Below, in pieces: positions 12,209-23,530 of a stretch of 64,000 nt of DNA. A program made the position numbers and the translations under genes. Source of the DNA: Limnomonas spitsbergensis (taxonomy: Eukaryota; Chlorophyta; Chlorophyceae; Chlamydomonadales). Each line of letters begins with the position of its first letter. Positions within the stretch are counted from its first letter, which is position 1. The notes beneath the pieces are model-generated. The model saw nothing but the letters and a program-made list of their open reading frames with translations, ran no database searches and was not told the DNA's origin. The stretch lies in contig JAYJMM010000086.1 of the NCBI GenBank assembly GCA_037349105.1, positions 310,001 to 374,000 of the forward strand. Direction: 5' to 3'.

Positions 12209-12345
12209 GTCGATGACGTTTCACCTCTGGGCCCTGCTAAACATTAAGGCTCGGACGCGTTGGCGCCTAACTGTTTGCATGGGTGGAAAAGGTAAGAAAG
12301 AGAAAATCCAGCTAATGGGAAGCTGCAGGGTCCTGTTGGTGGAGA
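12209..12345 (-). mobile_element. LINE 3'-end fragment in the left arm, opposite orientation
   Basis: GTCGATGACGTTTCACCTCT then GGGCCCTGCT and a GGACGCGTTGGCGCCTAACT block match the terminal signature of the 18.45-kb LINE. The mirrored copy is at 17045-17160. Confidence 0.5.
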
Positions 12346-13141
12346 TAATATAACGAAATATGGATGATATCCCAGGCCAATATGGCACAAATGGCAATAC
12401 AAAAGGTCATATGCTGATATGCACACATTTTCGGACCCCTGGATTATATCAAGCATTTCTTCCATCCATCATACCCACGCCGTGGAGGAGGTAGCAGCAT
12501 CCACCTTATGGCATTACAGCCAGATTTTGATATTTAAGTACAGGTTCGCTATTGGACAGCGTTGGATTTAGTTGTTCAGACTATGGGCAAGGGTCTGAGT
12601 CACACAGCCAGGACCTCTTCAGTCGCCATCATGGAGTTGCAGCACTGTCCGCCCGAACCCCGAGAAGCGGGGTCTTGGCCGTGACCACCGTGACCAGGCA
12701 TTTTGCAGGCATTTTGCTGGGGAACAGCCCCCTGAACCATCTTGCGGTCTTAGGGAGCAATGCGGAGGGAGCACACTGTGAACAATCCAAGGTCACACTG
12801 TGTCAGCAATATTTCAGGGGCTACAGCTACAATTCAGCACAATTTCAGCTACAATTCAGCACAATTTCAGCTACATCATGGCCTGTGGTTGGGAAGCTTG
12901 GTGTACAGACGGACAGTAGCCGGACCCGCAGAAATGCCCACAGCGTCAACCTCAGCGTTTATGTCATTGCACGCCAGACCACCCTTGGGTAACTGCAGAG
13001 CAGCTTCTCCTAGGCCCATTGAAACCAAGCCATTAACAGCCTGTGGTCAGTGACCCAAGCAGCAGAGGACTGATGGCCACAGGCCAGACTGTAGCTTAAG
13101 TGTACTTGGAGGGCGCTAACATAAAATAAACAATGACCTAC

Positions 13142-13221
13142 CTGTGTGCCACCCTCTTTCCAGTCCCTCAACCATTCATCCGCCAACACCTGGCTTTGGG
13201 CGACGGCCTGTCCGAACATGT
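13142..13221 (-). CDS. Exon-like 80-nt segment in the left arm
   Basis: Minus strand: acceptor TTGTTGTAG at the right edge, donor GTAGGT at the left edge, phase 2 in and phase 0 out. It encodes MFGQAVAQSQVLADEWLRDW and then KEGGTQ. The counterpart at 16135-16214 differs by only two residues and keeps both splice sites. No partner exons were identified, so this is a gene or element fragment of unknown function. Confidence 0.5.
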
Positions 13222-14122
13222 CTACAACAAAGAATGGCAATCATAATTACAAAATTGGGACATATGTCATAATTAGTAAGGATCAGCAGTTCGGCACATC
13301 AGGTCCGGTCCTTACTCAGACCAAGTGACCCCCACAACTTGGTCAAAAGCCATGAACTAGCATCTTGATAGCCCTCAGCCCCTCATGATGGCCCTCACTG
13401 GTAAGACATCACTGTTTTACTGCTTGAGGTGGGGAGGCTGAATGGGCCTCCACCTGTTAGACAGAGTGTTCTAAGAGTGTTGTGAACTCAGCATCTATCT
13501 TACTCACAAAGGGAGGGTATCAAACACGCTCCCTACACATGGAGAGGACAAACATGCTACCTTAGCACAGAGAGGAACAAACACACTTGCATACAGAGGA
13601 AGCCACTTCTTTTCTGCATTACGGCCATTTCTTTGGTAAGACTATTTTGCGGGTGCCGCAACCCTTATCCCCAGTGTTTATTCAGCCCCCTCAGCTACAT
13701 TTCAGCTAAAATTTGGCTACATCATGGCCTTCAGCCATGTAGGGTTGGTGCAGCAGCTTAAACCAGCCGTATGCATGCCGGCAAAGTGATAGTCCCAATG
13801 TGCCTAGAGATGGCCACATGCTGGGTGATCAAAAACAGGCGGGCAAAAGGTGGCCTGGCGCATACTAAAATTAACCCTGATCATTCCCCCTTTGATGAAA
13901 TCTTAAGCAACAGCAGGCACTCCCCATAACAGCAGACTCACCCAGCAATTCCTCATCCACTAATCCTGGCCTCGCTGTTTGCAGCAGGGCAAGGGGTATG
14001 CAGGTGTTGTCAGTGTTATGCCAGGGTCAGGGCACTTGCAGAGACCACAATGGTCTTCTTTCAATGCTTGCAGTGCCCGACGGACAAGTCCGCAGGGCCC
14101 ACAGCCCCTTAAATCTGACTTT

Positions 14123-15243
14123 CATCCTGGAGTTATTATGGCTGTGTGAGCTTGCTGGTTGTTCGTCATTCCTGTTTCTGTGAGCCTGTTTTCAGCAGCA
14201 AACGAGGGTCACATATATGGGCAATCGGGCTGTTTTATCAAGTTTATCTCAGATTGCAGGGGTTAGGCGGCCAGCCTCGCACTTCGCTACATCCAGCAAA
14301 GGGATGCAGCTCCATAGACCTCAGATTGAGCCTGTTGCGGTCCCATTCACGTGGAATGGCATCCTGCATAGGAGTAGTGAAGCCCAACCAACAGAAGAGG
14401 CTGACCTGAATTTACAGCCTGGACACCTTCGTAATATTCGACGTGGAATTGTTGGAGAAAATCTGCATGCGGGAAGGCATCATAGGTTGCCTTCACCTGC
14501 CAACATGTTTCAGTCTCAGATGCTGCATGCCATGCTTAATGCCATGCCAAGTGGAATGAAGGAATAATAGCCGCGGATAAGGTCACGGATAAGGCCAAGC
14601 GAAAGTGGTAAGTTTAAACCCTACATCATGATCTCACATACCGGTACCTAGCAAAGGCAAAAGAAAGGCCTCACCTGGGAAGCTAGCGGCAGCGGCATTC
14701 TTCTCAAGAACTGTACGGTGCAGGAGAATAAGAAAGGTAGTGAGAGGAGCAAACAGCAGCGTGGATGCGCAATACATGATATAGCGCGTGACGCATCATG
14801 ACTTGAGGAATGCTAGACATCAAGAGGGAAGGGCATTGGGCGAACGAAAACGCACCCCTTCCTTTAAACACCGCGGTATGTAACACAACCATTTGAATGC
14901 GCAATAGCAATGCGGTGTTAATGTTGGCAGTGCCCAGAGTCTCTCCGAGAGCGGCCGGTGGACCCTTTCCGTCAGGTCCCCTTTTGCAAAGCGGTCCATC
15001 ATTCTGGCTGTGCTGGATCCACAATAACTGCAGCAAACGTTTAACCTCGTCCTGAATATTTGGCATTTCCCATGCAACGCCAGCCTCTATTGAAATCCCC
15101 ATAGCGTGTCTAGAAGAAAGGAAAGCCTAGAAGAATGAAAACGTCTGAGTGTGGCTGGATGAAAGAAAGAAAGGAAATGCCTGAGCTTGTCTTGTGGAAT
15201 ACGACATTTGAAATGCCGTACACCGGGAAACAGTAACTAGTTG
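14123..15243. other. Spacer between inverted-repeat arms, with element X remnants
   Basis: 1.1 kb, unique between the arms. Its right end (15120-15232) is a reversed copy of the element X terminus. A GGTTAGGCGGCCAGCCTCGC block at 14258-14277 resembles 24370-24389, downstream of another X copy. No intact gene is seen. Confidence 0.5.
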
Positions 15244-16134
15244 GTCAGATTTAAGAGGCATGTGGGCCCTGCGGACTTGTCCGTCGGGCACTGCAAGCAT
15301 TGAAGCCTGACCATTGTGGCCTCTGAAAGTGCCCTGACCCTGGCATAACACTGACAACACCTGCATACCCCTTGCCCTGCTGCAAGCAGATTAGTGGATG
15401 AGGAATTGCTGGGTGAGTCTGCTGTTATGGGGAGTGCATGCTGTTGCCTAAGATTTCATCGAAGGGGGAATGATCAGGGTTAATTTTAGTATGTATGCGC
15501 CAGGCCACCTTTTGCCCGCCTGCTTTTGACCACCCAGCATGTGGCCATCTCTAGGCACATTGGGACTATCCGACTATCACTTTGCCGGCATACGGCTGGT
15601 TTAAGCTGCTGCACCAACCCTACATGGCTGAAGGCCATGATGTAGCCAAATTGTAGCTGAATTGTAGCTGAGGGGGCTGAATGAACACTGGGGATATGGG
15701 TTGCGGCACCCGCTAAATACTCTTACCAAAGAAATGGCTGTAATGCGGAAAAGAAGTGGCTTCCTCTGTATGCAAGTGTGTTTGTTCCTCTCTGTGCTAA
15801 GGTAGCATGTTTGTCCTCTCCATGTGTAGGGAGCGTGTTTGATTCCCTCCCTTTGTGAGTAAGATAGATGCTGAGTTCACAACACTCTTAGAACACTCTG
15901 TCTAACAGGTAGAGGCCCATCCTGCCTCCCCACCTCAAGCAGTTAATTGTGATGAGAGCAGTCTAACCAGTGAGGGGCTGAGGGCCATCAAGATGCTAGT
16001 TCATGGCTTTCAACTAAGTTGTGGGGGTCAGGTGGTCCGAGTAAGGACCGGACCTGATGTGCCGAACTGCTGATCCTTACTAATTATAACATATGTCCCA
16101 ATTTCGTAATTATGATTGCCATTCTTTGTTGTAG

Positions 16135-16214
16135 ACATGTTCGGACAGGCCATCGCCCAAAGCCAGGTGTTGATGGATGAATGGTTGAGGGACTGGAAAG
16201 AGGGTGGCACACAG
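16135..16214 (+). CDS. Exon-like 80-nt segment in the right arm
   Basis: Acceptor TTGTTGTAG before 16135 and donor GTAGGT after 16214. It encodes MFGQAIAQSQVLMDEWLRDW and then KEGGTQ, the mirror of 13142-13221. Intact splice sites in both arms suggest a formerly spliced gene carried by the duplicated unit. Product unrecognised. Confidence 0.5.
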
Positions 16215-17044
16215 GTAGGTCATTGTTTATTTTATGTTAGCGCCCTCCAAGTACACTTAAGCTACAGTCTGGCTTGTGGCCATCAGTCCTCTGCTGCTTG
16301 GGTCACTGACCACAGGCTGTTAATGGCTTGGTTTCAATGGGCCTAGGAAGCTGCTCTGCAGTTACCCAAGGGTGGTCTGGCGTGCAATGACACAAACGCT
16401 GAGGTTGACGCTGTGGGCATTTCTGCGGGTCCCGGCTACTGTCCGTCTGTACACCAAGCTTCCCAACCACAGGCCATGATGTAGCTGAAATTGTGCTGAA
16501 TTGTAGCTGAAATTGTGCTGAATTGTAGCTGCAGCCCCTGAAATATTGATGACACAGTGTGACCTTGGATTGTTCACAGTGTGCTCCCTCCGCATTGCTC
16601 CCTAAGACTGCAAGATGGTTTGGGGGGCTGTTCCCCAGCAAAGCCCCTGCAAAATGCCTGGTCATAGTGGTCACGGCCAAGACCCCGCTTCTCGAGGTCA
16701 GGGGGCGGACAGTGCTGCAACTCCATGATGGCGACTGAAGAGGCCCTGGCTGTGTGACTCAGACCCTTGATTGCCCATAGTCTGAACAACTAAATCCAAC
16801 GCTGTCCAATAGCAAACCTGTACTTAAATATTAAAATCTGGCTGTAATGCCATAAGGTCAATGCTGCTACCTCCTCCACGGCGTGGGTATGGATGGAAGA
16901 AATGCTTGATATAATCCAGGGGTCCGAAAATGTGTGCATATCAGCATATGACCTTTTGTATTGCCATTTGTGCCATATCGGCCTGGGGTATCATCCATAT
17001 TTCGTTATATTATCTCCACCAAAAGGACCCTGCAGCTTCCCATT

Positions 17045-17160
17045 AGCTGGATTTTCTCTCTCTTTTCTTTTTCACCAATACAAACAGTTAGGCGCCACCA
17101 CGGCCGAGCCTTAATGTTTGACAGGGCCCGGATGTGAAACGTCATTGACCTTAAATGGTC
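17045..17160 (+). mobile_element. LINE 3'-end fragment in the right arm
   Basis: Reverse complement of the 12209-12345 fragment, recognised by GTTAGGCGCCACCACGGCCG and GACAGGGCCCGGATGTGAAA. Confidence 0.5.
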
Positions 17161-18211
17161 ATCAAAAAAACATGATTTGGTTCTCAAATCTCAAGCGGTG
17201 GACTGGGTTGTTCCATGACTCAGTCTAGCGCTCATGCTGCAGACTATAAACTATCGGGGCCTGCGAGCTTGATGTGGGATTGGTGAATGACACATCAGAT
17301 TTTGACAGAAGTCACTATGCATATTGACACCTCAACTTCCATTACACTTATTTTGATGGCGCTTCTACATCATACTAATTTTTGCGTTGCGTCTGTATGA
17401 TATACTGATGCTGTGTACCGTTATGTGCCTTGATCACCCAATGAATACCATGTGCTTGTGACCTCGATTGCTTTTATGAGACGAAAAAAGTGCATGAGGT
17501 CCCCTTGATACTCAAAAACTCTGGATACCTCGTTTCTTTCCATGCTTGTGATGTCCCGGTTCTTTATTTAACACCAACAGCAAGGAAGGGGCAAAGAAAA
17601 CTGGAAACAACCCATTCTTGAAAATTATAGAGCCTGACGAGAGCGTTATTTGGTCTTAAAATGCTTTTGGGCCCAAGTACGCCTGAGGTACAGAGAGCCA
17701 AACAATGAGGATTTCGTAGATTTCACAAAGGCTTATTTTGCAAATAACGTCACAACCCTGAGAAGACTGCACGATATTAAGATCTCACTGCATAGGGTAG
17801 GGCCAGGGCTTTCCAACGCCCTTCTGTGCATGGTCAACGTTAAGCACCCGGTCAATGCATGTCAAATTAGGAGGGGGGTCTAAGCCCCTAAAAAACGTTT
17901 GCTTTTTTTTTCGAAGCCGAGATACCGTCCCAAAAGTCCTTATGTGCAACTCCCATGTCGAACGGATGAGTTTTGGAGACTTAGGGGGGATGGGGGGGCT
18001 GGTCGACCAACAGTGCCTCAGTCTGTAGGTCGAGCCATGCTGTGGCATATCAGCCTGAGACTACCGGTATGCTAGCATACAGCTTTTGAGAGGCTGAGAT
18101 CTCCATTGTGATTTCACAGCGGGTAACCACAGTTTCCCCCACTTTTCTGATACAGTGGATCCAGAGGTAGGTCTGCCTTCCCTGGGAGGGCCCAAGACTA
18201 CGACTGCCGGA

Positions 18212-18330
18212 TACGTTTAACGACGTCACACCTCTGGGCCCTGCTGAAAAATAAAGCTGGGCCACATCGGCAAAAAATATGTCTGTTAGGAAACTCGAGA
18301 GAGAAGGCTAGAGAGAAAGAAAAGGGGTCT
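18212..18330 (-). mobile_element. LINE 3'-end fragment in the right arm, outer
   Basis: ACGACGTCACACCTCTGGGC then CCTGCTGAAAAATAAAGC. Mirror of 11075-11160. Confidence 0.5.
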
Positions 18331-18451
18331 CTCCCTCAAAACAACACAAATGACAGGAAGACCGGCCCTTTCAACTCCGCTAGAGACTACCTTCAACAAG
18401 TTCGACCACATCTTCCAAGAAATCCCACCCCTAACTGCCCCGGTACCACTG

Positions 18452-19530
18452 GTCAATAACGTTACACCTCTGGGCCCGCTCAAAGCTCGGCCGCGTGGGC
18501 GCCCAACTGTTCAGAAGGGAGTAAAGAAGGAACTAAAAGGAAGAGAAGGGGGAAGAAACAAAAGGAGAGGCCGGGAAGGCAAAGAAGACCAAGTCCAACA
18601 CCTGAGTTCCACTAGATACTAGCCCTCAACAAAGCCTCTAAGAAAAGATAAGTCCAGAAAAGCAAGCGTATCCCACCCCTGCTTGGCCGCGAGGGCGCCC
18701 CACTGATCAGAAGGGAGAAGAGAAGAAACTAAAAATGGGGCAAACAACAACAACAACACAAAAAAAAGGACCAAAGAGAAGGCCGGAAAGGCCAACGACA
18801 CCGTCCTCATAAACCCTGGAGACTAACCCTCGATAATGCCCACAGCACAGTCCACAAAAGCAAGTGCGTCCCACCCATGCGCAGCCTGGTACAACTGGTG
18901 GAAGTTAGCGGCAGCGCCCGGAGGACCTGCCCACCCCCGCTCCCGTAAATGCTCCCCGACACTTGGGCACTGGAAGCACACATGCAGCGCATCCTCTTCC
19001 TGCTCGCTATCCCCCCATGCCCAACACCACTGGCAGCAGCGTGCCTGTCGCCGCTGACCGTTGCGCCGTCCTCTGGTATCAGCAGTGCTGATCGCGCCAA
19101 GCCGCAGTCGCAAATTGATGCGCACACAAGCACACTCCCTCTGATTAGTGCGGCTCTTGGCTTGCGCCAGCACGGCACCCGCCGTGGACTGGAACCAGGC
19201 GGGGTCCCCACCGCCGCTTGTGCCAGCCGTGCTGGCTCGTAGGCTGCGTCAACGAGTGCCAACACCTCTGTGACGGGTAGGCGCTGTAGGGCAGCTGCTG
19301 CCTCGCGCAAGGTGGGGGTGGATGCCCCTCGCTCCAACTCCTCTAATGCACCCAGCAGGCCAAGAGCACCAGGTGCGGCCGCCAGTGCCCTGGCTGATTG
19401 CAAGCTGCATATCTGCTGCCATGGCTTGAGCCATCAGAGGGATGTATTGCTTTGCCTCCGGTGCCACCGCTGCATTGCAGAAGCGGAGGATATGGGCCCA
19501 CCAGTCTCGCTGTAGTGCCTGGACTCAGAG
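18452..19530 (-). mobile_element. Non-LTR retrotransposon (LINE), C-terminal coding part and 3' end, 5'-truncated
   Basis: The element reads on the minus strand with its 3' end at 18452. Frames between 19403 and 18807 give LPVTEVLALVDAAYEPARLA and then, in another frame, RCCQWCWAWGDSEQEEDALH followed by VCFQCPSVGEHLRERGW. That is a C-x2-C-x(n)-H-x4-C knuckle of the kind found at the extreme C terminus of many LINE ORF2 proteins, after the reverse transcriptase. The RT domain itself is missing (5' truncation) and the frame shifts, so the copy is dead. The 3' region of about 350 bp recurs almost unchanged at 31226-31558. Confidence 0.5.
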
Positions 19531-19539
19531 CTGCAGCTC

Positions 19540-19934
19540 TCTCATGACCCCCCAACTGGCGGCTGATGCTGGTAGCCCCGCAGCCTGGCGAAGGTGCTAA
19601 AGCAATCTGGACTGCATTTTGCTGGATAGACATTGCTGCGGCCGAAGATGGCTGGGGGCCCACACCACGCACGTCGCCGTAGTTGGCCGCAGGCTCTGCG
19701 TCCGCTGCTTACACAGCTGCCAGCCTGATGCGGGTTGGAAGATGGCGCCTTAGGCCCACCTTGGTACCACTGGTGAAGGCTTGTAGCGTCGTTTGGAGGA
19801 CCAGCCCTCCCCTGCTCCCAAAGTGCCGCCCTGATGCTCGGGCATTGGAAGCGTCCTCCACACGTTCGCCATTGCCCCGAGCCCAGCACAGCTGGCAGTA
19901 GCGTGTCAATGATATTACACCTCTGGGCCATGCT
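19540..19934 (-). mobile_element. Second, frameshifted LINE C-terminal fragment
   Basis: Minus-strand frames give RYCQLCWARGNGERVEDAS and, in the neighbouring frame, FQCPSIRAALWEQGRAGPPN. These correspond to CCQWCWAWG and FQCPSVGEHLRERGWAGPPG of the 18.45-kb copy, with a frameshift between the Cys-Cys and His-Cys parts. It is interrupted at its upstream side by the insertion at 19905. Confidence 0.5.
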
Positions 19935-20040
19935 TCAAAGGCTTGGCCGCATGGGCGCCCTACTGTCTCATAAGGAAAATAAACTTCAGGCTAGAGGAGA
20001 AAGGGAAAGAAGCCACCAGCAGCCTACGGGGCTGGCAAGG
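19905..20040 (-). mobile_element. LINE 3'-end insertion abutting another LINE copy
   Basis: Terminal signature GTCAATGATATTACACCTCT then GGGCCATGC, as at 18452 and 31226. It begins just where the knuckle coding of the 19.5-kb fragment stops, indicating LINE-into-LINE insertion. Confidence 0.5.
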
Positions 20041-21139
20041 ACGAGGAGGTGGGTGGCTGGTGATGCTGGGATGTAAACCTTGTGCGTACCCTGCTTTCTG
20101 AGTTATTGGGTTTAGTCATGCTACCTTAGCATCTGATCTCCATGTCGCTGGCCAGCACAAGCCTTTGGAGTGGGATTTTTCTTGGCTAGAGTTTGCTGTA
20201 TGCGGTCGGGCGTTTCAAATCTGGCCCTCGCAAGCCCATGCAGGACGGATAAATGGCGAGTCGGATGAATATTCCAAAGCTGCGGTGTGGCCACTTGTCC
20301 ACAGTTCCTGAGAAGGTTCTTATAGGGCACCAATCAAACAGTACCATAGTTTGACCCCCCCTCCTCCCTAGACTCCTTTCAGTGTGTGTGTGTGTGTGTC
20401 CCGTACTAAAATTTGCCAGATTTGCAATCGATGAAATACTGCAAATGGGCCGCGTGGCCGTAAGGAAGAGCTCAGTAACTTTGTTAGCCCCATGAGGAGA
20501 TAAACCCAATGTCAACAGTTGGAACACACTAGCAATACCGCATTTAAGGGATCTGTAAGCAAGTGATAAGATCTAGGGATCTGGAGGGCTAGAAGTTTCT
20601 GCTCGTCCCTACCCCTCATGCGGCCATACCCCGTCCATACCTTGGCCACTGCAAACCTGCATGCGTCGCTCTCTCCCTGCAGGCCTTCCTGGGTCTCGTG
20701 CAACATGTGCAACGCAGCCATGGTCAGGCGACGTAGTAGGACAAACAGCATGCCTGCCTCTGCCGGCACGCTCTGGGCGGGTTCGGAGCCGGGAGGGAAG
20801 GTAGCAGCCACTGGGATGATGCTCCAAGCTACTGGCCATCTGTCTGGCACAGCTTCGCGGCAGCTTTGTGGCAGCTGCCGCGTCAGAATCGAGCAGTACG
20901 GTCCCCTGCCGCCGGTCAGATGCTTGTGATTGGGCCTGCCGCCTGTCCCAGCCCCTAGCCAGTGCTAGCCAAGATCCCAGAGAATCTTTCACATCGGCAT
21001 TGAGGGTGAGCAAACCAGGCTGAAGCAGCGGTCTAATTGCTGGATTGTGCTGCGCAGTGGCTAGTGGGGACTTAGCGGGAACAGTGGGGGCTAACCTTCA
21101 GCTGCCGCTGCTGCTGCTAACACCGCCATCGCTGTGGTA
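20041..21139. other. Unassigned; minus-strand open frames without a recognised domain
   Basis: A (GT)n run lies at 20382-20399. On the minus strand, 20850-20512 reads MLFVLLRRLTMAALHMLHET and continues QEGLQGESDACRFAVAKVW, which has a protein-like composition, but no start, splice partner or family could be recognised. It may be part of a degraded transposon. Confidence 0.5.
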
Positions 21140-21140
21140 A

Positions 21141-21478
21141 GTGGGGGCTGAGGAGACGCTGTGCTCTGCATGGGAGAAGTATATCGATACCGCCGCAAGG
21201 GCGGATGCGCTGGCCAGTACGACCTGTACGGCAGCACACGAGTTGCTGAGCAACCTGCTTCCCCGCGCATGGGTTTACACGGCGGGGCATCGCCTGTGGG
21301 GCAGCCATGTGGCAGACGAGGAGGGCCATGTCGCATGGCTGCTGCTACTGCTCTACGACCCTTTATAGGAGGTCAGCCTGAGCGCATGCTTACCCTCATC
21401 ATGATGTTCCGCTCTCACTGGTCCTTGGCGCGGAGGTGGGTGGGCCGTGGGACGTATAGCAGGCGGGCTGGCAGCTAA
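21141..21478 (+). pseudogene. Possible upstream part of the helicase relic
   Basis: Two overlapping open frames (21141-21368 and 21161-21478) precede the 23-residue repeat on the same strand. They contain no helicase motif I can name. Position only suggests they belong to the element ending at 22181. Confidence 0.5.
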
Positions 21479-21860
21479 TGCACCCCTGGCAAGGCGATGG
21501 CTGAAGCCAAGGAGCCAGTGACCAGACCAGTGGGGCTGGCAGGCAATGCACCCCTGGCGCAAGCGGTGGCTGAAGCCAAGGAGCCAGTGACCGGACCGGT
21601 GGGGCTGGCAGACAATGCACCCCTTCCGCCGGCGGTGGCTGAAGCCAAGGAGCCAGTCACCGGACCGGTGGAGCTGGCAGGCAATGCACCCCTTACGCAT
21701 GCGGTGGCTGAGGCCAGGGAGCCAGTGACCAGACCGGTGTGGCTGGCAGGCAATGCACCCATGGCGCATGGGGTGGATGAAGCCAAGGAGCCAGTGACCA
21801 GACCAGTGGGGCTGGCAGGGAATGCACCCCTGGCGTAGGCGGTGGCTGAGGCCAGGGACG
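21477..21860 (+). repeat. 69-bp in-frame coding repeat, 5 copies
   Basis: Each unit encodes a 23-residue repeat close to VAEAKEPVTGPVGLAGNAPL plus three variable residues. Units vary mostly by substitutions that keep the frame. The frame is closed by TAG at 21836-21838, where the other units have CAA or similar, so a nonsense change separates the repeat from the helicase tail. Confidence 0.5.
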
Positions 21861-22181
21861 TGGGTGTTGTGTCTTTCGTTACCCCCACAAAGTTGAAAAT
21901 AGAAATTGATAGGGTCATGAAGGAGGTCACTCTTGGACGAGAGTATGAGTGTGTCCGTGTGGGCAACACAAGCATTGAACGGTACACTCATGTACCCTGT
22001 GAGACTGGCTTATGCCCGCACGGTATTCAAGGTGCAAGGTGAAACTGTGACTGGAAAGTTGTTCATTCATGTCGAAGGCATTGAAACTCCTGGCGAGGCA
22101 TATGTGGCATTATTCTCCCGGCCCACACACCTAGAGAATGTAACGATTTTACCTGCAGGCCATGCACATTACCTGAAATGA
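21840..22181 (+). pseudogene. PIF1/Helitron-type helicase C-terminal relic, frameshifted
   Basis: After the in-frame TAG the same frame reads VVSFVTPTKLKIEIDRVMKE up to about 21995; the next frame then gives YPVRLAYARTVFKVQGETV and EAYVALFSRP, ending at TGA 22179-22181. The blocks R-L-A-Y-A-x-T-V-x-K-x-Q-G and Y-V-A-L-x-R match the conserved C-terminal motifs (V and VI) of PIF1-like DNA helicases, including Helitron RepHel proteins. One frameshift plus one nonsense change make it non-functional. No Helitron 3' terminus (hairpin plus CTRR) was found. Confidence 0.5.
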
Positions 22182-23464
22182 TAGTCTCAATATGAATGCG
22201 GATGAATCGATCTAAATGAACCATCAAATGAAGCTAACGTGCCATAACTTATCTGAATCCGAATGAAGTCTAGACTATTAGGACACTCCAAAAATACTCC
22301 GTTCATAGTCTGACCATGCCAGGTCGAACCCACCAATACAAAGTGAGTGCCCCCCCCTCCCCATAGCCGTAAATAGAACCGGGGCCTATAACCACCATTA
22401 CACGTGGTGATTCTTCTTGATTCGGCAAGGGGGATCCCTATGTCGGGAAATAGTCAGTCTCTCGGGTGCCGACGCAGGAGCGTACTATGTAAGACTATAA
22501 TATGCAATAGTGTGCAGGGGAATTTTCCAGGTGACGAAGAAGATGCATTAAGTTAATATGGCAGCGAATGGTATATGTCGCGTGCGATGGCTGAGGACTG
22601 ATGAGATATCAAGTTTGGAGACACCGAGCACTACTCTGAGGATTGTATCAGCAGGGCGGAAGAGAAACCCTGAGGTGCCCAGAAAGATGATGTCACAGTA
22701 AACAATTATGTATTTACGTTTTTCTGCTACGGTACTCGTTGGGGTTTCCATCAATTATTCGCTCGTAGTATGGTAAATATGGTTTTAGATTGGGGTCGAA
22801 TTTCATGGGCTGCCGGCGACAAAGGTATGTCCATTGTTGGGTTCCTATAATTTACCATACTTACCCTGTCAGTGACATCTGGCCTGTAATATACACTAAT
22901 TACACCATAAACGAAAACCGTAATTACACCGCAACCGTAAATCGCCCAACAATGAGAACCTTCCACATGGTCTCGGCCATTCCTAGCATTCAAATTTCCG
23001 CTGACCCCGCCATGATGATGCTGCGGCGTAGGACCAAAACCCCTCATCTCTGGACCCACCCGCAAGTGGTGCATTGACCGGCTGAGGCGGCGGCTGTCCC
23101 TACCATGCTCTGAAATCTCTTTGCCCCCATAAATGGACCAGTCTGGCGTATTGGCGCATCAGCCGGTTAGAACAAGCTTTCAAGTTGGTAAGGATCCGTC
23201 TATTTAACGTTTTGCGCTAAAATAAATTGCATCGCTGGCGAAATGAGCTTGCTGTCGACCTTCGAAATTCTACTAAGCCCCATACTTCAACTGAAATCTG
23301 TTAGCCGTGCCTATCCGATTTTTCTCTTTAAGTCACAGCATACCATTCGATGTAATACCAACATTTTGCGCCTCCGTCGTCACCTGGAAAATACTCCTGC
23401 ACATTACTGTTATATATATGATATGTCCCTTAACGACCCTCCTTAACCACCTGGTTTTTGTTTC
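22182..23464. other. Unassigned sequence
   Basis: No gene supported. TACCGTA- and TAATTACACC-like motifs around 22690-22960 hint at further decayed inverted-repeat elements, but I could not define ends. Confidence 0.5.
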
Positions 23465-23530
23465 GCAGTGTACTGCATTTCAAATGTCGTATTCCTCGAG
23501 CCACGCTCAAGTGTTTTCTTTCTTTCATAT
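23465..23530. mobile_element. Terminus of dispersed element X, copy 2
   Basis: GTGTACTGCATTTCAAATGT then CGTATTCCTCGAGCCACGCT and a TTTTCTTTCTTTC tract match 9252-9325 and the reversed 15120-15232 copy. Confidence 0.5.

Larger units (their letters stand above)
10935..14122. repeat. Left arm of a 3.2-kb inverted repeat
   Basis: Its reverse complement is 15244-18429. Paired landmarks are GGTGGGATTTCTTGGAAG (10935) with its complement ending at 18429, the exon-like segments 13142-13221 and 16135-16214, and AAGTCCGCAGGGCCC (about 14087) with its complement near 15265. Paired coordinates sum to about 29365 throughout, so there are few net indels. The arms differ at scattered sites, so this is an old duplication rather than an assembly mirror. 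Confidence 0.5.
15244..18429. repeat. Right arm of the 3.2-kb inverted repeat
   Basis: Mirror of 10935-14122. It carries the same internal LINE 3' ends in reverse order (18212-18330 and 17045-17160), so those insertions predate the duplication. Its outer 400 bp also match a third, isolated copy at 32875-33226. Confidence 0.5.

Noticed and set aside
10935..18429. Assembly artefact as the cause of the inverted repeat
   Set aside because: The arms differ by many substitutions and small indels, which a mirrored misassembly would not show.
21353..21991. 212-codon minus-strand frame with GCIACQPHRSGHWLLGFSH-like repeats
   Set aside because: It is the antisense of the 69-bp coding repeat. The plus frame continues into helicase motifs and is the better reading.
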